A program made the translations under genes and the position numbers. From NCBI GenBank assembly GCA_026982515.1, contig JALSGY010000484.1, forward strand, positions 1 through 8,863: DNA of 8,863 nucleotides, written 5' to 3'. Source of the DNA: Paracoccaceae bacterium. GTDB lineage: Bacteria > Pseudomonadota > Alphaproteobacteria > Rhodobacterales > Rhodobacteraceae. Of this stretch, positions 1 through 6,150 are shown in pieces; positions within the stretch are counted from its first letter, which is position 1, and each line of letters opens with the position of its first letter. The notes beneath the pieces were generated by a model that made no database searches, was not told where the DNA came from, and worked only from the letters and a program-made list of their open reading frames with translations.

Positions 1-720
1 GTCACCACCCGCACCGCGTGGCTGATGGCACGGATGCTGGTGCTGGACGAACAGCCGCTGCCCACCGAAGAGATGCTGGCCTTCTGGCGTTCGGCGGGAA
101 TGGCGCCGGAACTTCTCGAACGCCGAGCCCGCGAACGCCCGTTCAACTTCGCCGATGTGGTGGCGCCGATGCCGCTGGGCTACCGGCGTATCCGCGAGGG
201 CGATACCGTCACGATGGGCGGACGGCGCTGGGTGGTGCGCATCGGTAACGGCCATGCCCCCGAGCACGCCACTTTCTGGGCGCAGGAGGGTGATCTCGTG
301 ATCGGCGGTGACCAGCTGCTGGCGACCATCTCGCCCAACATCGGCCTTTACGCCACCGAGCCCGAGGCCGACCCGGTGGGCGAATGGCTGGAGGCCTGCG
401 AGCGGCTGCTGGCATTCGCCAGTGAAGGCCAGCTGGTGCTGCCCGGACACAAGCTGCCCTTTGCCGGGCTGCCGGTCCGCATGCGCCAGCTGATCGACAA
501 CCACCACGGGGCGCTGGCGCGGCTGGAGGCGTTCCTGGCCGCCCCGCATACCGCCGCCGAGTGCTTCGGCGTTCTTTTCAAGCGCGAGATCGGCGAGGGA
601 GAATACGGCCTGGCCCTTGTCGAGGCCATGGCGCATGTGGTTCATCTCTGGCATCGGGGAAAGGTGGAGCGCAGCTTCCGCGAAGATGGCGCATGGATGT
701 GGCAGGCCAGGGCGGGGTGA
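1..720 (+). CDS. MBL-fold metallo-hydrolase, C-terminal part (5' end outside window)
   Basis: The frame is open from the first base, so the start lies upstream; 239 residues and a TGA stop are visible. The visible part carries the second half of a metallo-beta-lactamase fold. There is a GNGHAPEH motif (His at visible residues 85 and 89), a GGDQ motif (Asp104) that would supply the bridging metal ligand, and LPGHKLPF (His150) as the last metal ligand. The first HxHxDH motif must be in the missing part. Residues from about 170 to the end resemble the small winged-helix domain that often closes such hydrolases (BLACT_WH type). Family members hydrolyse thioesters, lactones or phosphoesters, and the substrate here cannot be read from sequence. 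HAPEH replaces the more usual H[ST]PGH. The family assignment is firm; the specific function is unknown. Confidence 0.85.
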   Translation, partial: VTTRTAWLMARMLVLDEQPLPTEEMLAFWRSAGMAPELLERRARERPFNFADVVAPMPLGYRRIREGDTVTMGGRRWVVRIGNGHAPEHATFWAQEGDLVIGGDQLLATISPNIGLYATEPEADPVGEWLEACERLLAFASEGQLVLPGHKLPFAGLPVRMRQLIDNHHGALARLEAFLAAPHTAAECFGVLFKREIGEGEYGLALVEAMAHVVHLWHRGKVERSFREDGAWMWQARAG

Positions 721-918
721 GCGGTGCACGGGGTACTGCGTGGGCCAACCACCATCGAGGCACTGAAACCGCCAGCCGGGGCGGTGGCGCATGCCGGTGG
801 CCGCGGCACCGGGGAAGAGGGTTCGGGCGCGGGTCTTTCGCGGCTTCCGCAGGGTCGTGACAGATGGCGAAAAATCGGCTAGGTAACCGGGAACGCGAAC
901 ACGAACAGGGTTGAAAAA
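721..918. other. Intergenic region between hydrolase and oxidase subunit IV
   Basis: This 198-base gap holds no credible gene; open frames crossing it are GC-driven shadows. A 6-bp inverted repeat (ACCGCC at 768-773, GGCGGT at 780-785) lies about 50 bases after the hydrolase stop but has no T tract, so it is only a weak terminator candidate. The promoter for the oxidase subunit gene should lie here. The best -35-like match is GTGACA at 857-862, but no good -10 box follows at the right distance. An AGGG at 907-910 is the likely ribosome binding site for the next gene. Confidence 0.5.
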
Positions 919-1062
919 ATGGCCGAAAACGCCGAATACAAGCAAGGTTCGATGGACATCTCCGAACATGAGAAGACCTTCGAGGGATTCGTCAGGCTGA
1001 CGATCCGCACGGTCTTCGTCATCCTTGCCATCCTGGTCTTCCTTGCCCTCTTCAGGACCTGA
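919..1062 (+). CDS. aa3-type cytochrome c oxidase subunit IV
   Basis: This 47-residue protein has a short polar N-terminus (about residues 1-25, including MDISEHEKTFEGF) followed by one hydrophobic helix (about residues 26-45, VRLTIRTVFVILAILVFLAL) and an RT end. Size, layout and the MDxxEHEKTFxGF pattern match the small fourth subunit of bacterial aa3 oxidases (COX4_pro_2 family), known from Paracoccus and Rhodobacter. It sits in the cytoplasmic membrane beside subunits I-III. In the Paracoccus enzyme it is visible in the structure but not needed for activity (established knowledge). The ATG is preceded by AGGG with 8-base spacing. The gene is unlinked here to the main oxidase subunit genes, as is common in this group. 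Its TGA stop lies within the ribosome binding site of the following lipoprotein gene, suggesting a shared transcript. Confidence 0.93.
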   Translation: MAENAEYKQGSMDISEHEKTFEGFVRLTIRTVFVILAILVFLALFRT

Positions 1063-1067
1063 GGGGG
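1061..1067 (+). promoter_or_regulatory. Ribosome binding site that fixes the TTG start of the lipoprotein gene
   Basis: A GAGGGGG run overlaps the TGA stop of the oxidase subunit gene and ends 5 bases before TTG at 1073. The only in-frame ATG nearby (1025) lies inside the upstream gene and would add 16 residues ahead of the charged start of the signal peptide, so TTG is preferred. The overlap of stop codon and ribosome binding site suggests translational coupling. Confidence 0.6.
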
Positions 1068-1072
1068 CAGGC

Positions 1073-1699
1073 TTGCGCCGGTGGTTCAGGTATGCGGTCC
1101 TGCTGGCGGGGCTTGCGTTCCTGGCCGGCTGCGCATTCACCGCCGAACCGGTATGGGCCCCCGACGAAGAGGTCGCGCGGGCCAGGTTCGTTTCGGACGA
1201 GCCGCCCTCGATCACCCTGATCACGGTGATCAACAACATCACCGGCGGCGGCGCCCATACGGCGCTGCTGATCAACGGTTCGCAACGGGTGATCTTCGAC
1301 CCGGCCGGCACCTGGTATCACCCCTACCTGCCGGAGCGCAACGACGTGCACTATGGCATGAGCGATGCGGCGGTGGCCTTCTACATAGATTACCACACCC
1401 GCCAGAGCTATCGCACCGTCACCCAGAAGGTCTATGTCAGCCGCGAAGTGGCGGATATCGCGATCCGCGAGGCCGAGGCCTACGGGGCGGTTCCCAAGGG
1501 CATGTGCGCAATTTCCACCACCACGATCCTCGCCAGGGTGCCGGGGTTCGAATCGATCCGCTCCACCTGGTTTCCCAAGGTGCTGATGCGCGATTTCGCC
1601 GCGCTGCCGGGGGTGGAGACGGAAACCTTCCTTGACAACGACCCGGATGACAATTCGGGATTCATCCTGGCCTACGGGATCCGCAACCCCAACATGTGA
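1073..1699 (+). CDS. Lipoprotein of unknown function, possible permuted papain-like (NlpC/P60-LRAT-like) fold
   Basis: The product is 208 residues from TTG. It opens with a typical lipoprotein signal: RRWFR charges, a hydrophobic stretch, and an L17-A-G-C20 lipobox, so the mature protein should be lipidated at Cys20 and membrane-anchored on the periplasmic side. The body has a beta-rich stretch (residues 46-55) leading to GGGAHTALLI with His62, then GSQRVIFDPAG with Gln71, and about 75 residues later GMCAISTTTIL with Cys145 at the start of a predicted helix. The order His, polar residue, then Cys at a helix start matches circularly permuted NlpC/P60 or LRAT-type cysteine hydrolases. That match is inference from the pattern, not a recognised family. 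The gene lies ten bases after oxidase subunit IV and 87 bases before fdhD. An ATG at 1025 is an alternative but less likely start. The lipoprotein call is sound; the enzyme fold is speculative. Confidence 0.8.
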   Translation: MRRWFRYAVLLAGLAFLAGCAFTAEPVWAPDEEVARARFVSDEPPSITLITVINNITGGGAHTALLINGSQRVIFDPAGTWYHPYLPERNDVHYGMSDAAVAFYIDYHTRQSYRTVTQKVYVSREVADIAIREAEAYGAVPKGMCAISTTTILARVPGFESIRSTWFPKVLMRDFAALPGVETETFLDNDPDDNSGFILAYGIRNPNM

Positions 1700-1706
1700 G
1701 TGCGCC

Positions 1707-1740
1707 GCCGCGCCGCTGCGGGCAGGCTTGCCGGCGCGGC
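1707..1740. repeat. GC-rich inverted repeat after the lipoprotein gene
   Basis: A perfect 9-bp arm pair (GCCGCGCCG at 1707-1715, CGGCGCGGC at 1732-1740) with a 16-base loop starts 8 bases after the lipoprotein stop. No T run follows, so it is not a canonical intrinsic terminator. It could limit read-through into fdhD or protect an mRNA 3' end, or be chance in such GC-rich DNA. Confidence 0.35.
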
Positions 1741-1786
1741 CGGGCTGTGCTCCACTGTTGGCGCTGCCACGTGGGATTGGGGCCGG

Positions 1787-2671
1787 ATGAGCGTATCGGA
1801 AGAAACTGGCGACTACCTGATCGCACCCGATCCACTGCGGCCGGGGCTCTCACGCCGCCTGGAGGGAACCGATCACACCGGCGCGCCGGTCACCGCCACT
1901 GTGGTCGAGGAGCGGCCGCTGACCATCTTCCTCAACAGCCGCGAGATCGTCACCGCCATGACCATCGGGGATTACCCCGAGTACCTGGCGCTGGGGTTTC
2001 TGCACAACCAGGGCATGCTGGGCGACATGTCCGATGTCACCGGCGTCGATCACGATGAGGAAACCGGCACCGTCGTCGTGCGTACCGCCAGCCGAACCAG
2101 CTACGAGGAAAAGCTGGAGAAGAAGACCCGCACCTCCGGCTGCGCGGTGGGTACGGTGTTCGGCGACATGATGGAGGGAATCGAGGGCCTGCGCCTGCCC
2201 CGGGCCGAGCTGCGCACCAGCTGGCTCTATGCACTGGCGCACAAGATCAACCGCACACCCAGCCTCTACCTCGAGGCCGGGGCGATCCACGGCACGGTCC
2301 TGTGCCGGCGCGACCGGCCGCTCGTCTACATGGAGGATGTGGGCCGGCACAACGCGGTGGACAAGATCGCAGGCTGGATGCTGGCGCACGGGGTCGGCCC
2401 GGAGGACAAGATCCTTTACACCACCGGGCGGCTGACCTCGGAGATGGTGATCAAGACGGCGCTGATGGGCATCCCCGTGCTGGCCTCGCGTTCGGGCTTC
2501 ACCGCCTGGGGGGTGGAGATCGCCCGTCAGGTGGGGCTCACCCTGATCGGGCGGATGCGCGGGCGGCGGTTTCTGTGCCTCTCCGGCGAAGAGCGGCTGG
2601 TGCGCGATGCCGATCCGGGCGCCGTGCCCGAGGAAGACAGCCGCCACCGCCGCAAGGGGGCACAGGGATGA
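1787..2671 (+). CDS. fdhD: Formate dehydrogenase accessory sulfurtransferase FdhD
   Basis: The 294-residue product is FdhD, which passes sulfur from a cysteine desulfurase to the bis-MGD cofactor of formate dehydrogenase in the cytoplasm. Signatures are MEDVGRHNAVDKIAGWML (E183 to K193 region), TTGRLTSEMVIKTALMGIPV, LASRSGFTAWGVEIAR and a late LIGRMRGRRFLCLSG. The catalytic loop reads TSGCAVGTVFGD with a single cysteine (Cys119) where E. coli FdhD has a CxxC pair (Cys121, Cys124); the second position is Gly here. The frame extends up to a GTG at 1700, but those 29 extra residues look unlike FdhD, and ATG 1787 gives a length close to the E. coli protein (277 residues). The ribosome binding site is weak (GGGG at 1779-1782). 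The stop overlaps mobA by ATGA, placing it in the molybdenum cofactor operon. No formate dehydrogenase subunit is present in the window. Confidence 0.93.
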   Translation: MSVSEETGDYLIAPDPLRPGLSRRLEGTDHTGAPVTATVVEERPLTIFLNSREIVTAMTIGDYPEYLALGFLHNQGMLGDMSDVTGVDHDEETGTVVVRTASRTSYEEKLEKKTRTSGCAVGTVFGDMMEGIEGLRLPRAELRTSWLYALAHKINRTPSLYLEAGAIHGTVLCRRDRPLVYMEDVGRHNAVDKIAGWMLAHGVGPEDKILYTTGRLTSEMVIKTALMGIPVLASRSGFTAWGVEIARQVGLTLIGRMRGRRFLCLSGEERLVRDADPGAVPEEDSRHRRKGAQG

Positions 2672-3291
2672 GCGCCGTGCCCGGCGTGATTCTCGCAGGC
2701 GGGCTGGCCACGCGCATGGGCGGCGGCGACAAGTGCCTGCTGAAACTGGCCTCCCGCCCGCTGCTGGCCCATGTGATCGACCGTCTCGCCCCGCAGGCAG
2801 GGCCGCTGGCGCTCAACGCCAACGGCGATCCGGCCAGGTTTGCGACTTTCGGCCTGCCGGTGCTGCCCGACAGCATCCCGGGTTTTCCCGGGCCGCTGGC
2901 CGGGGTGCTGGCCGGGCTTGACTGGGCGCAGGAACTGGGGGCGGCGCAGATTGTCACCGTGGCGGCGGATACGCCCTTCTTTCCCACCGATCTGGTGGCG
3001 CGGCTGCAGGCCGCTGCCGAGGTGCAGGGGGTGCCGATCGCGCTTGCCGCCACCCCGGACGAGCGCCGGGGCCTGGCGCGCCACCCCACCTTCGGGCTGT
3101 GGCCGGTGGCGCTGCGCGAGGATCTGCGCGCGGCGCTGCAGGCGGGCACCCGCAAGGTCGTGGCCTGGACGGACCGCCACGGCGCGGCCAATGCGTTGTT
3201 CGATACCTCGGGGCATGATCCCTTCTTCAACATCAACACGCCGGAAGATCTGGAACGCGCCCGGCGGATATTCGCGGAGCAGACCACATGA
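2668..3291 (+). CDS. mobA: Molybdenum cofactor guanylyltransferase MobA
   Basis: MobA transfers GMP from GTP to Mo-molybdopterin to make the guanine dinucleotide cofactor used by the DMSO-reductase family, including formate dehydrogenases and nitrate reductases. The 207-residue product has the nucleotide-binding loop LAGGLATRMGGGDK (residues 9-22), GFPGPLAGVLAG (72-83), the metal-binding VAADTPFF with Asp101, RHPTFGLWP (138-146) and the C-terminal FFNINTPEDL (186-195), all in the usual order; E. coli MobA is similar in length. AAGGGGG at 2654-2660 is a good ribosome binding site 7 bases before ATG. It overlaps fdhD upstream and mobB-moeA downstream by 4 bases each, indicating coupled translation. 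Confidence 0.96.
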   Translation: MSAVPGVILAGGLATRMGGGDKCLLKLASRPLLAHVIDRLAPQAGPLALNANGDPARFATFGLPVLPDSIPGFPGPLAGVLAGLDWAQELGAAQIVTVAADTPFFPTDLVARLQAAAEVQGVPIALAATPDERRGLARHPTFGLWPVALREDLRAALQAGTRKVVAWTDRHGAANALFDTSGHDPFFNINTPEDLERARRIFAEQTT

Positions 3292-5066
3292 GGGTTTTCG
3301 GTGTCGTCGGATGGAAGAACACCGGCAAGACCGGGCTGATGGAGCGGCTGGTGGCCGAGATCACCGGCCGGGGGTTTTCCGTCTCCACGCTCAAGCACGC
3401 CCACCACAGCTTTGACGTGGACCAGCCCGGCAAGGACAGCTACCGCCACCGCACCGCCGGCGCCACCGAGGTGCTGCTCTCCTCGCGCAACCGCTGGGCG
3501 CTGATGCATGAAAACCGCGCCGAGGAGGAGGCCCCGCTGGAGCGCCTCCTGGCCCGCCTGGCGCCGGTCGATCTGGTGCTGATCGAGGGATACAAGCGCG
3601 ACGGCCATCCCAAGGTGGAGGCCCACCGTGCCGAAACCGGCAAGCCGCTGATTGCGCCGGGCGACCCGACGGTGCGCGCGGTGGCCTCGGACGTGCCGCT
3701 GGAGGGGCTGGAGATTCCGGTGTTCCATCTCGACGATACCGCCGCGGTGGCCGATTTCATCCTGGTTGAGGCGGGGTTGGTGCAACAGCACGCCGAACCT
3801 GCCGCACCCTCCACGCCGCCGAAACTGCGCGATGACTGTTTCGCCCTGCCCGACGGGGTGGAATGGGCCCCCGTGGACGAGGTGCTCACCCGGCTGCGCG
3901 GCAGTCTGCATCCGGTGGTGGGCCGCCGGACGGTGCCTGTGGCGCAGGCGCTGGGCCGGGTGCTGGCCGCCGATGCGTTGGCGCTGCGTTCCAACCCGCC
4001 GCATGCCAATTCGGCGGTGGACGGCTACGGGCTGGCGCATGCCGCCACCGGCGAGGGGGCGCAAAGCCTGCCGCTGCTGGAGGGCCGTTCGGCCGCCGGT
4101 GCCCCCTTCGAGGGCACTGTGCCCGCAGGCCACGCGGTGCGCATCCTCACCGGGGCCCTGATCCCGCCCGGGGTGGATACGATCATCATGCAGGAGGACG
4201 TGGTGGCCGAAGGCGGCCGGCTGGCCTTCAGCGGGCCGCTGAAGAAGGGGGCAAACGTTCGCCCGGCCGGAGAGGATGCGAAGGCGGGAGAGCCCGTGTT
4301 GAGCGCGGGCCAGCACCTTGGGCCGCAGCACCTGGCGCTACTCACCGCCGTGGGCTGCGCCGAGGTGGAGGTTTACGAGCCGCTGCGCGTGGGTATTCTC
4401 TCGACCGGCGACGAGATCGTGGAGCCGGGCGCCACGGCGGAGCCCTCGAAGACCTATGATGCCAACCGCCCGATGCTGCTGGGGCTGGCCCGCAAATGGG
4501 GCCATGAGGCGGTGGACCTCGGCCATGTGACCGATGACCGCGCCCGGCTGCGCGCGGTGCTGGACGAGGCGGCGGACAGGGTGGACGTGATCCTGACCAG
4601 TGGCGGGGCCTCGGCCGGTGAGGAAGATCACGTCTCGGCCCTGCTGGAGGAGGCCGGCGCGCTTGCCATGTGGCGGGTGGCGATCAAGCCGGGCCGTCCG
4701 CTGGCGCTGGGAATGTGGGCGGGGGTGCCGGTATTCGGCCTGCCCGGCAACCCGGTGGCGGCCTTCGTCTGCGCGCTGATCTTCGCCCGCCCGGCGCTGT
4801 CGCGGCTGGCCGGCGCCGGCTGGTCCGATCCGGTGGCCCTGCAGCTGCCGGCGGCCTTCGAGAAGCGCAAGCGGCCGGGGCGGCGCGAGTATCTGCGTGC
4901 CCGGATGCGGGCCGACGGACAGGTGGAGGTTTACGAAAGCGAGGGCTCGGGCCGCGTCTCGGGACTCACCTGGGCCGACGGGCTGGTGGAGCTGGAGGAC
5001 GAGGGCCGCCACATCCGCCCCGGCGACATGGTGCGCTACCTGCCGTTTTCCGGCTTCGGGCTGTAA
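3288..5066 (+). CDS. MobB-MoeA fusion: MGD biosynthesis adaptor / molybdopterin molybdotransferase
   Basis: This is one uninterrupted 592-residue protein with two enzymes' domains. Residues 1-165 are MobB, with Walker A GWKNTGKT (8-15), TLKHAHHSFDVDQPGKDS (34-51) and LIEGYK (98-103); MobB binds GTP and assists MobA. A Pro/Ala-rich linker spans about 166-180. Residues 185-592 are MoeA, which ligates molybdate to adenylylated molybdopterin: NSAVDGYG (241-248), GANVRPAGED (321-330), STGDE (372-376), DANRPML (391-397), TSGGASAGEEDHV (437-449), IKPGRPLALG (466-475) and FGLPGNPVA (483-491), ending in the small beta-rich domain IV. The fusion is in frame with no sign of a sequencing artefact, and such MobB/MoeA fusions are known in Rhodobacteraceae. 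GGAG at 3276-3279 precedes the ATG by 8 bases, and the ATG overlaps the mobA stop. The TAA stop lies 4 bases from the stop of the convergent gene. Confidence 0.96.
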   Translation: MRVFGVVGWKNTGKTGLMERLVAEITGRGFSVSTLKHAHHSFDVDQPGKDSYRHRTAGATEVLLSSRNRWALMHENRAEEEAPLERLLARLAPVDLVLIEGYKRDGHPKVEAHRAETGKPLIAPGDPTVRAVASDVPLEGLEIPVFHLDDTAAVADFILVEAGLVQQHAEPAAPSTPPKLRDDCFALPDGVEWAPVDEVLTRLRGSLHPVVGRRTVPVAQALGRVLAADALALRSNPPHANSAVDGYGLAHAATGEGAQSLPLLEGRSAAGAPFEGTVPAGHAVRILTGALIPPGVDTIIMQEDVVAEGGRLAFSGPLKKGANVRPAGEDAKAGEPVLSAGQHLGPQHLALLTAVGCAEVEVYEPLRVGILSTGDEIVEPGATAEPSKTYDANRPMLLGLARKWGHEAVDLGHVTDDRARLRAVLDEAADRVDVILTSGGASAGEEDHVSALLEEAGALAMWRVAIKPGRPLALGMWAGVPVFGLPGNPVAAFVCALIFARPALSRLAGAGWSDPVALQLPAAFEKRKRPGRREYLRARMRADGQVEVYESEGSGRVSGLTWADGLVELEDEGRHIRPGDMVRYLPFSGFGL

Positions 5067-5070
5067 CGGT

Positions 5071-6105
5071 TCAGTCGAAGGTGCCCGTCACCCGGCCCAG
5101 CAGCATGAAGGCGCGGGCGGTGCGGGTGTCGGCCAGGGCGTTGATCTCCTCGTCGGTGGCGGTTTTCTCGAACTCCGAGAAGGTGCGGTCGAAGCGGCGC
5201 AGGAAGTGGTGCACCGAGTCGCGGAACACCGGATCCTGGCGCATCCGCCCGGCGGCCAGCGCCAGCGACGAGCGATCGCGGATGCCGCCCAGCATGGCCA
5301 CTGTCTTGCCGCGCTCGCCCTTGGCGAAGCGGCGCCAGATTTCGGGCCGTGCCCGGTCGGGGCGCAGGTCGTCCATGTAGATGCCATCCTGCGACAGCAG
5401 GGTCAGCACGTCCTGGGCGGCCTGCACCAGCTGCGCGGCCGAGCGGTCCTGCAGGGCCCGGCGCAGGGCGCGGAAGCCTTCCTTGTCTTCCGGATCGTCG
5501 GGGAAGTTCAGGGCACGGATGAAATCGGCCACCGAGAGCGGCGGGGCCAGCGTTTCGGCCGGGGTGCCCAGGGCGAGGCTGGGCTGGGCCCCGGCCTCGG
5601 ATTCGTCCGCGGGCAGGGCGGCCTTGCGTTCGGCCTCGGCCTCCTGCACCGCGGGGCGGATCGAGATGAACATGGCCAGCTTCTCTTCGGTCTTGCGCTG
5701 GGCGGCGGCGATTTCCTCGAGCTTCTTCTCGAAGGAAGGGCCGAGCGGGGCCGCGCCCGATTGCTGCTGCTGCAGGTAGCTGTGGCGCATGGCGTTCACC
5801 GCGGCCTCCAGCCGTGCGGCCTCTTCGCGCATCACCCGTGCCGAGCGCGCCGCCGCCGCCGCGACCCAGATCAGCGCCACCGGCAGGAAGATGACGACGA
5901 AAGTCATCACGAAGCGCGTCACGTCCGCCTTTGGGCCGGCCTCGTCGCCGCCACCGGAGGCGAAGACGAAGAACAGCGTCACCGCAAGCAGCCACAGTGC
6001 CGAGGCCGCGCCGGCGATCAGTTCGGTGCTGGTGATCGACGGGCCCTTGCCGCGGCGCGAGAAGATCCCGAGGTCCATCGGCTTTTCCTGTCCGGGTTCG
6101 GCCAT
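5071..6105 (-). CDS. Membrane protein of unknown function with two N-terminal helices and a coiled coil
   Basis: I do not recognise a named family. The 344-residue product has a short polar N-terminus and two hydrophobic segments (about residues 28-50 and 64-86). A charged, Gln/Glu-rich helix likely to form a coiled coil follows (about 88-147), then a Pro/Ala linker (about 163-192). The C-terminal domain (193-344) is rich in Arg and Asp, with VADFIRALNFPDDPEDKEG, DDLRPDRARPEIWRRFAKGE and HHFLRRFDRTFSEFEK. Topology would place both ends and the coiled coil in the cytoplasm. GGAGG with 5-base spacing supports the start at 6105; a second possible start is Met10 (6078), with AGGA upstream. It lies 28 bases after greA on the same strand, so co-transcription is likely. 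Similar unnamed proteins probably exist in related Rhodobacterales, but no function can be given. Confidence 0.82.
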   Translation of the reverse strand: MAEPGQEKPMDLGIFSRRGKGPSITSTELIAGAASALWLLAVTLFFVFASGGGDEAGPKADVTRFVMTFVVIFLPVALIWVAAAAARSARVMREEAARLEAAVNAMRHSYLQQQQSGAAPLGPSFEKKLEEIAAAQRKTEEKLAMFISIRPAVQEAEAERKAALPADESEAGAQPSLALGTPAETLAPPLSVADFIRALNFPDDPEDKEGFRALRRALQDRSAAQLVQAAQDVLTLLSQDGIYMDDLRPDRARPEIWRRFAKGERGKTVAMLGGIRDRSSLALAAGRMRQDPVFRDSVHHFLRRFDRTFSEFEKTATDEEINALADTRTARAFMLLGRVTGTFD

Positions 6106-6121
6106 CGTCGCCTCCGCACTG

Positions 6122-6150
6122 CGGTCAGATGCCTCAGATGTATCTGACCG
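6122..6150 (-). repeat. Inverted repeat spanning the greA stop codon
   Basis: Perfect 9-bp arms (CGGTCAGAT at 6122-6130, ATCTGACCG at 6142-6150) flank an 11-base loop that contains the greA stop codon (6134-6136). On the minus-strand transcript the hairpin sits 6 bases ahead of the GGAGG ribosome binding site of the downstream membrane protein gene. There is no U tract, so termination is doubtful; an RNA processing or translation-tuning element is possible. Confidence 0.4.

Noticed and set aside
857..885. Possible promoter before oxidase subunit IV (GTGACA then TAGGTA)
   Set aside because: The -35 box is fair, but the -10 box matches only two of six positions at 17-base spacing, too weak to annotate.
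1218..1232. Palindrome TGATCAC-G-GTGATCA resembling a CRP/FNR-type site
   Set aside because: It lies well inside the lipoprotein coding sequence, where it encodes a beta-strand of alternating hydrophobic residues, and is not upstream of any start. Most likely a codon coincidence.
1700..1786. Upstream GTG extension of fdhD
   Set aside because: The 29 added residues are Ala/Arg/Gly-rich, do not resemble the FdhD N-terminus, and run through the inverted repeat. ATG 1787 fits the family length.
2538..4331. 597-residue open frame on the minus strand
   Set aside because: It lies antisense to fdhD, mobA and mobB-moeA, has an Arg/His/Pro/Gly-rich low-information product, and shows no family motifs. 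Long antisense open frames are expected opposite GC-rich genes because stop codons are rare there.
5067..5070. Terminator between the convergent mobB-moeA and membrane protein genes
   Set aside because: Only four bases separate the stops, and I see no hairpin with a T tract around them. Any termination must lie within the opposing coding regions.
4897..6147. 416-residue + strand frame running from the end of moeA across the membrane protein gene
   Set aside because: It spans two well-supported genes in other frames and has a Gly/Arg/His-rich shadow composition, so it is not a gene.
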